Assembly (NCBI GenBank): GCA_017504165.1
Contig: JAFVRR010000005.1
Coordinates: 1 to 64,000, forward strand
DNA: 64,000 bases
Reading direction: 5' to 3'
Source of the DNA: Clostridia bacterium
GTDB lineage: Bacteria; Bacillota; Clostridia; Christensenellales; Borkfalkiaceae
Below, one piece after another: positions 60,812 to 64,000 of this stretch. The notes beneath the pieces were generated by a model. It searched no databases, was not told the origin of the DNA, and saw only the letters and a list, made by a program, of their open reading frames with translations. Numbering within the stretch: position 1 is the stretch's first letter; each line of letters starts with the position of its first letter. A program made the translations under genes and the position numbers.

Positions 60812-61765
60812 ATGATTGGCTACTATATTTTAGGCGCGGTGTTATTACTTGCGGTTTTGGTTTTAGTAATTTCATATATTTGTTTCCGTATGGCGTTTTA
60901 CGTTCCTAGAAAAAAGGTGGTAAATAGCGAAGAGTTTAAACTTCCCGACGGCGAAATTTATAAAAAATACGAAAATGAAATGATAGGCTTTATAAAAAAA
61001 GTTCGCCAACTTCCCCACGAAGACGTTGAAATTACTTCTTTCGACGGGTTAAAACTTCGTGGCAAATACTACGAATACGTGCCAAACGCACCAATCGAAC
61101 TTATGTTCCACGGTTATAGGGGAAATTCCGAGTCCGACTTGAGCGGTGGCGTTTTAAGGTGTTTTGCCTTAGGCCGTAGCGTGCTGTTAGTGGACCATCG
61201 TGCATCGGGTAGAAGTGAAGGAAAGGTTATTAGTTTTGGCGTAAATGAAAGTAAAGACTGTTTAAAATGGCTAGATTTTTTAAATAACAAGTTTGAAAAC
61301 GCTAAAATTATACTTTCGGGGATTTCAATGGGCGCGTCCACAATACTTATGGCGTCGGGTAAAGATTTACCTAAAAACGTCATAGGCGTTATTGCAGATT
61401 GCGGATACACTTCCCCTAAAGAAATTATAAAAACGGTAATTAAACAAATGAAATTGCCCCCTAATTTGGCATATCCGTTCGTTAAACTAGGCGCTAAAAT
61501 TTACGGCAAGTTCAATTTAGAAGAAGATTCGCCAATTGAGGCGGTTAAAAGATGCAAAGTTCCCGTTATTTTTTTCCACGGCGACGTTGACGATTACGTC
61601 CCTTACGAAATGAGCGTTAAAAACTACGACGCGTGTGTTTCTCGCAAAAAATTAGTAACGGTAAAAGGCGCTGGTCACGGGCTTGCTTACATTGTCGACC
61701 CTGACGAGTATTTAAAAGAGTTAAATGAATTTTTTACTCCATTATTAAGCGATAAAGAAGAATAA
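60812..61765 (+). CDS. Membrane-anchored alpha/beta hydrolase
   Basis: 317 residues from ATG 60812 (GGGTAGGT upstream); ATG 60788 lies only a few bases after the predicted start point of a TTGAAT/TAAAAT promoter. Residues about 2-25 form one membrane helix. ILSGISMGAS (about 172-181) is the GxSxG elbow; Asp (HGDVDDYVP, about 267) and His (GAGHGLAY, about 293) complete the triad. Likely a peptidase- or esterase-like enzyme facing the outside or the membrane. Confidence 0.88.
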   Translation: MIGYYILGAVLLLAVLVLVISYICFRMAFYVPRKKVVNSEEFKLPDGEIYKKYENEMIGFIKKVRQLPHEDVEITSFDGLKLRGKYYEYVPNAPIELMFHGYRGNSESDLSGGVLRCFALGRSVLLVDHRASGRSEGKVISFGVNESKDCLKWLDFLNNKFENAKIILSGISMGASTILMASGKDLPKNVIGVIADCGYTSPKEIIKTVIKQMKLPPNLAYPFVKLGAKIYGKFNLEEDSPIEAVKRCKVPVIFFHGDVDDYVPYEMSVKNYDACVSRKKLVTVKGAGHGLAYIVDPDEYLKELNEFFTPLLSDKEE

Positions 61766-61776
61766 AACAAAAAAGG

Positions 61777-61806
61777 CTAACGAAAAATTGTTTCGTTAGC
61801 ATTTTT
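61777..61806. terminator. Terminator
   Basis: GCTAACGAAA-AATTG-TTTCGTTAGC with a T-rich tail. Confidence 0.75.
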
Positions 61807-61820
61807 GTTTTGTATTAAAT

Positions 61821-62030
61821 TTATTTTAAACCCAAAATATCATCGGCGGAAACGTCTAATATTTCACAAATATTAGCAAACGTATCAAGCGAAGGGTATT
61901 TATCAAGACGCATATATTTGCTTACTGTTGACGGGTTTACACCCAATTTTTCGGCAAGTTCTTTTTGAGAAATCGTTCCATATTGTATTGCTTCACGCAA
62001 TCTTTTTTGTATGTCTTCTATTTTAATCAT
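61821..62030 (-). CDS. XRE-family HTH regulator (short)
   Basis: 69 residues from ATG 62030. HTH: YGTISQKELAEKLGVNPSTVSKYMRLDKYPSLDTFANICEILDV (about 18-61). The reading frame is open to 62078 but that part overlaps the operators. It faces a 51-residue membrane peptide gene and probably represses it through the GCAC/GTGC palindromes. No second domain, so it resembles phage-type or toxin-antitoxin repressors. Confidence 0.85.
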   Translation of the reverse strand: MIKIEDIQKRLREAIQYGTISQKELAEKLGVNPSTVSKYMRLDKYPSLDTFANICEILDVSADDILGLK

Positions 62031-62042
62031 AATAAAATAATA

Positions 62043-62092
62043 GCACAACGTGCAATTTTTGCTTGACAAAAGGCACATTGTGCCACTATAAT
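62043..62092 (+). promoter_or_regulatory. Promoter and operators for the small membrane peptide
   Basis: TTGACA (62063-62068), 18-base spacer, TATAAT (62087-62092). The palindrome GGCACATTGTGCC (62072-62084) fills the spacer, and GCACAACGTGC (62043-62053) lies upstream. Binding by the XRE protein would block polymerase directly. Confidence 0.75.
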
Positions 62093-62124
62093 TATTATAA
62101 AAAATTAAAGGAGATAAACGTATT

Positions 62125-62280
62125 ATGATAAGAGTTTCTTTGGGTGGTTCTTTGTTGTTATTATTACTTTTTTTATTTATGGGTATAATGGAAGGATTTT
62201 GGGAGCCGTTTTTTGTAAACTTAGGATTGTTCGTTATTCAAATAATATATTTCTGGTTTAAAATTAAAGATAGTTTATAA
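62125..62280 (+). CDS. 51-residue hydrophobic membrane peptide
   Basis: ATG 62125 with AAAGGAGA upstream. One Leu-rich segment (GGSLLLLLLFLFMGIM, about 7-22), a WEPFF turn, and a second hydrophobic segment (about 30-45) ending KIKDSL. Not a known family. It is under a strong, operator-covered promoter facing an XRE gene, so it could be a tightly controlled toxin-like or stress peptide; that is inference. Confidence 0.65.
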   Translation: MIRVSLGGSLLLLLLFLFMGIMEGFWEPFFVNLGLFVIQIIYFWFKIKDSL

Positions 62281-62293
62281 TTTTATTTATAGT

Positions 62294-62330
62294 AAAGCCG
62301 AGATTGTTTACTCAATCTCGGCTTTTTTAT
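62294..62330. terminator. Bidirectional terminator
   Basis: AAGCCGAGATTG-TTTACT-CAATCTCGGCTT with T run, between peptide gene and ABC permease. Confidence 0.88.
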
Positions 62331-62337
62331 TTTTTTA

Positions 62338-64000
62338 TTATTCAGTTCTAAGCGCTTCGACAGGGTCTTTTTTCGCTGCAAGGTTTGCAGGTACAAGTCC
62401 TGAAATAGAAGTTAAAAGCACGCTTATTAATACCATTATAATCGCAGTTAACGGAGTAAGCGTTGCAATATCAATACCGATTAAGCCGTGAACAATAGCG
62501 TTAGCGGTTGCCGATAATAAGTAGGTTACACCTATACCTATAAGTCCCGATAAAGTACCGATAATAAAGGTTTCGGCATTAAATAAGTGAGAAACGTCTT
62601 TCTTTCTACCGCCAAGCGAACGGATAACGCCAATTTCTTTAATTCTTTCAATAACCGATACGTAAGTAATAATTGCTATCATTACCGTAGAAACTACAAG
62701 AGATAACGCGGTAAAGCAAATAAGCGCCGTTGTAACAACGTTAATCAAGTTGTTTATTAATCCGATAACAAGCGTTAACGCGTCGGTATAAGTTATATCT
62801 TCTCTATCACTAAAAGTTAAAGTTTTGTCGCCAACTACAATATCACCCTTTTCGTTCCACTTGTCAAGGTAACCAGTAACGCTATCCTTGTATTCAAAGT
62901 TAGTTGGGTAAATTTTAAGTAGGTTAGGAAGGTCTACACCGCCAAGTTCACGGAGAGTTAAAGTGTAATATTTAGGAATTTCCGTTGCGCCTGTACCCGC
63001 ACCGTTACCACCGCCCATAGAACTGCCAAATCCGCCTATACTACCCATCATTGAAGACATAATGGACGCGTCTGAAAGTTTTCCAACAAAGCCCGTTTCG
63101 TTATATTCAACTAACTCGCCTTCAGCGTTTTCTAAGAAGAATTTGTATGGGTAAGTAATACCTATATTCATAGTGAATTGACCAGATTTTTGGGCAAGGC
63201 TTGTAAAAGAAGTCTTTTCAGTATCTTTAAGGTGTTTTACTATTAAAGAGTTAAGTCCGTCGCTTAAAATCTTTTCAGTAAGGTCGGTTGTAAAGTAGAA
63301 ACCACTTTGTAACGTGCCGTAAGAAAGGTCTTCTTTAGGTCTAACAATCGCCGTAATTTTAAGGTCAATGCCTTCCCATTCTTCTTTTGCTTGGTTATTA
63401 TAAGTAAACGGATTAAGCGCTGCCATTGGTGAAGTAGAATCCGCTTTATTAAAAATTACGTCGTTAGGGTAATAAGTAAAGGTCTTATTTAAAAGTTCGC
63501 TATACGTAAACCTTTCTTTATCAAAAATAGGCGTTTCGCCTTTAGATTCGGATGAAGTATATAAAATATCTAAAAACTCTTCTTGAGAATAATACCCAAG
63601 CGATGCAAGGAAAATATCGGTAAGTTCAGTTTTGTCTGAAACGACAAGCATAATTTCATTCTCTTTTTCAGGGAACTTGCTTTCGTTTTCAGGTGTTAAA
63701 AAGTCGTATTGGCTCATTATAAACTCTTTATCGTCAGGTAGTTGACTAAACGTAGTGTTAAGAGTTGAAATTAACGTTGAAAGGTTAGCGTATTCCGTCT
63801 TTTCAAGCATTGCCGTATACGTTTTTAACGCGGAAGAAAGTGACATTTTTGCATTTTCTTGCCCTGTAAAGTTGTAGTTTGTGTAAAGATTGTTAGTAAC
63901 GTCTATGCCAAACTCTTTCGTAATTGCCGCATAGTATTCTTTTGGCATATTGTAAAGATAATCAACGTATTCTTTAGTTATGTTATTTTCCGTTTGAATA
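62338..64000 (-). CDS. FtsX/MacB-type ABC permease, N-terminus outside window
   Basis: At least 553 residues; the frame stays open to the window end, so the start is missing. A large extracytoplasmic region is followed by three C-terminal membrane segments: ALTLVIGLINNLINVVTTAL, a VSTVMIAIITYVSVIERIKEIGVIRSLGGRKKDV block typical of FtsX-domain permeases, and a last segment ending GLVPANLAAKKDPVEALRTE. A Gly/Ser/Asn-rich loop (GSIGGFGSSMGGGNGAGTG) interrupts the extracellular part. Possibly fused to an ATPase domain upstream. Function: export of peptides or lipids, inferred. Confidence 0.85.
   Translation of the reverse strand, partial: IQTENNITKEYVDYLYNMPKEYYAAITKEFGIDVTNNLYTNYNFTGQENAKMSLSSALKTYTAMLEKTEYANLSTLISTLNTTFSQLPDDKEFIMSQYDFLTPENESKFPEKENEIMLVVSDKTELTDIFLASLGYYSQEEFLDILYTSSESKGETPIFDKERFTYSELLNKTFTYYPNDVIFNKADSTSPMAALNPFTYNNQAKEEWEGIDLKITAIVRPKEDLSYGTLQSGFYFTTDLTEKILSDGLNSLIVKHLKDTEKTSFTSLAQKSGQFTMNIGITYPYKFFLENAEGELVEYNETGFVGKLSDASIMSSMMGSIGGFGSSMGGGNGAGTGATEIPKYYTLTLRELGGVDLPNLLKIYPTNFEYKDSVTGYLDKWNEKGDIVVGDKTLTFSDREDITYTDALTLVIGLINNLINVVTTALICFTALSLVVSTVMIAIITYVSVIERIKEIGVIRSLGGRKKDVSHLFNAETFIIGTLSGLIGIGVTYLLSATANAIVHGLIGIDIATLTPLTAIIMVLISVLLTSISGLVPANLAAKKDPVEALRTE

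Overview
The window looks like a chromosome segment of an uncultured, low-GC Bacillota (Clostridia-like, probably host-associated). The signs are AT-rich sequence, strong AGGAG-type ribosome binding sites, a Clostridia-style his operon with hisZ and a YerC/TrpR-like regulator, feoA-feoB plus a Feo-associated Cys-rich peptide, many intrinsic terminators, and a BspA-like leucine-rich-repeat lipoprotein. The assignment is an inference; no rRNA or tRNA gene was seen. The first 440 bp is visibly richer in GC than the rest.

1-9.2 kb is a mosaic of small accessory genes: a membrane protein cut by the window edge, a truncated Hsp20, a LysR / ceramidase-like / AEC transporter module, an SGNH hydrolase, an LRR lipoprotein preceded by a riboswitch-like leader, and a sialidase-like protein. 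A terminator-bearing repeat occurs three times here and flanks gene modules. 9.3-24.5 kb carries metabolic genes: an RsgI-like lipoprotein, a phosphoesterase, an AraC / dehydrogenase / Gfo-Idh-MocA cluster, an FAD oxidoreductase with a PocR-AraC regulator, a GATase-like hydrolase, nagB, an aldo/keto reductase, a PnuC-like transporter inserted next to a duplicated phosphatase start, and a PHP histidinol phosphatase.

24.5-33.2 kb is the most unusual region. It has a two-gene TIR-(V4R-like) plus asparaginase-like operon, an MBL hydrolase, and then a type II-A-like CRISPR locus cut down to tracrRNA, cas9 and array. Only the first 63 codons of cas1 survive. The cas1 stop codon overlaps the first CRISPR repeat, and cas2 and csn2 are absent. 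This predicts an interference-capable but adaptation-dead system.

34.3-41.9 kb is a complete his operon (yerC-hisZGDCBHAF-hisIE). With the separate histidinol phosphatase at 23.7-24.5 kb, every step from PRPP to histidine is in the window. 42-45.4 kb is a ferrous-iron uptake cluster with a DtxR-family repressor and a matching operator. 45.5-51 kb holds gltX, radC, an M20 dipeptidase and a GH20-like enzyme. 51-64 kb mixes housekeeping enzymes and transporters with two similar divergent SLOG (DUF1273-like) / XRE regulator pairs, a third XRE gene facing a 51-residue membrane peptide, tandem hairpin repeats, and an ABC permease cut by the window end.
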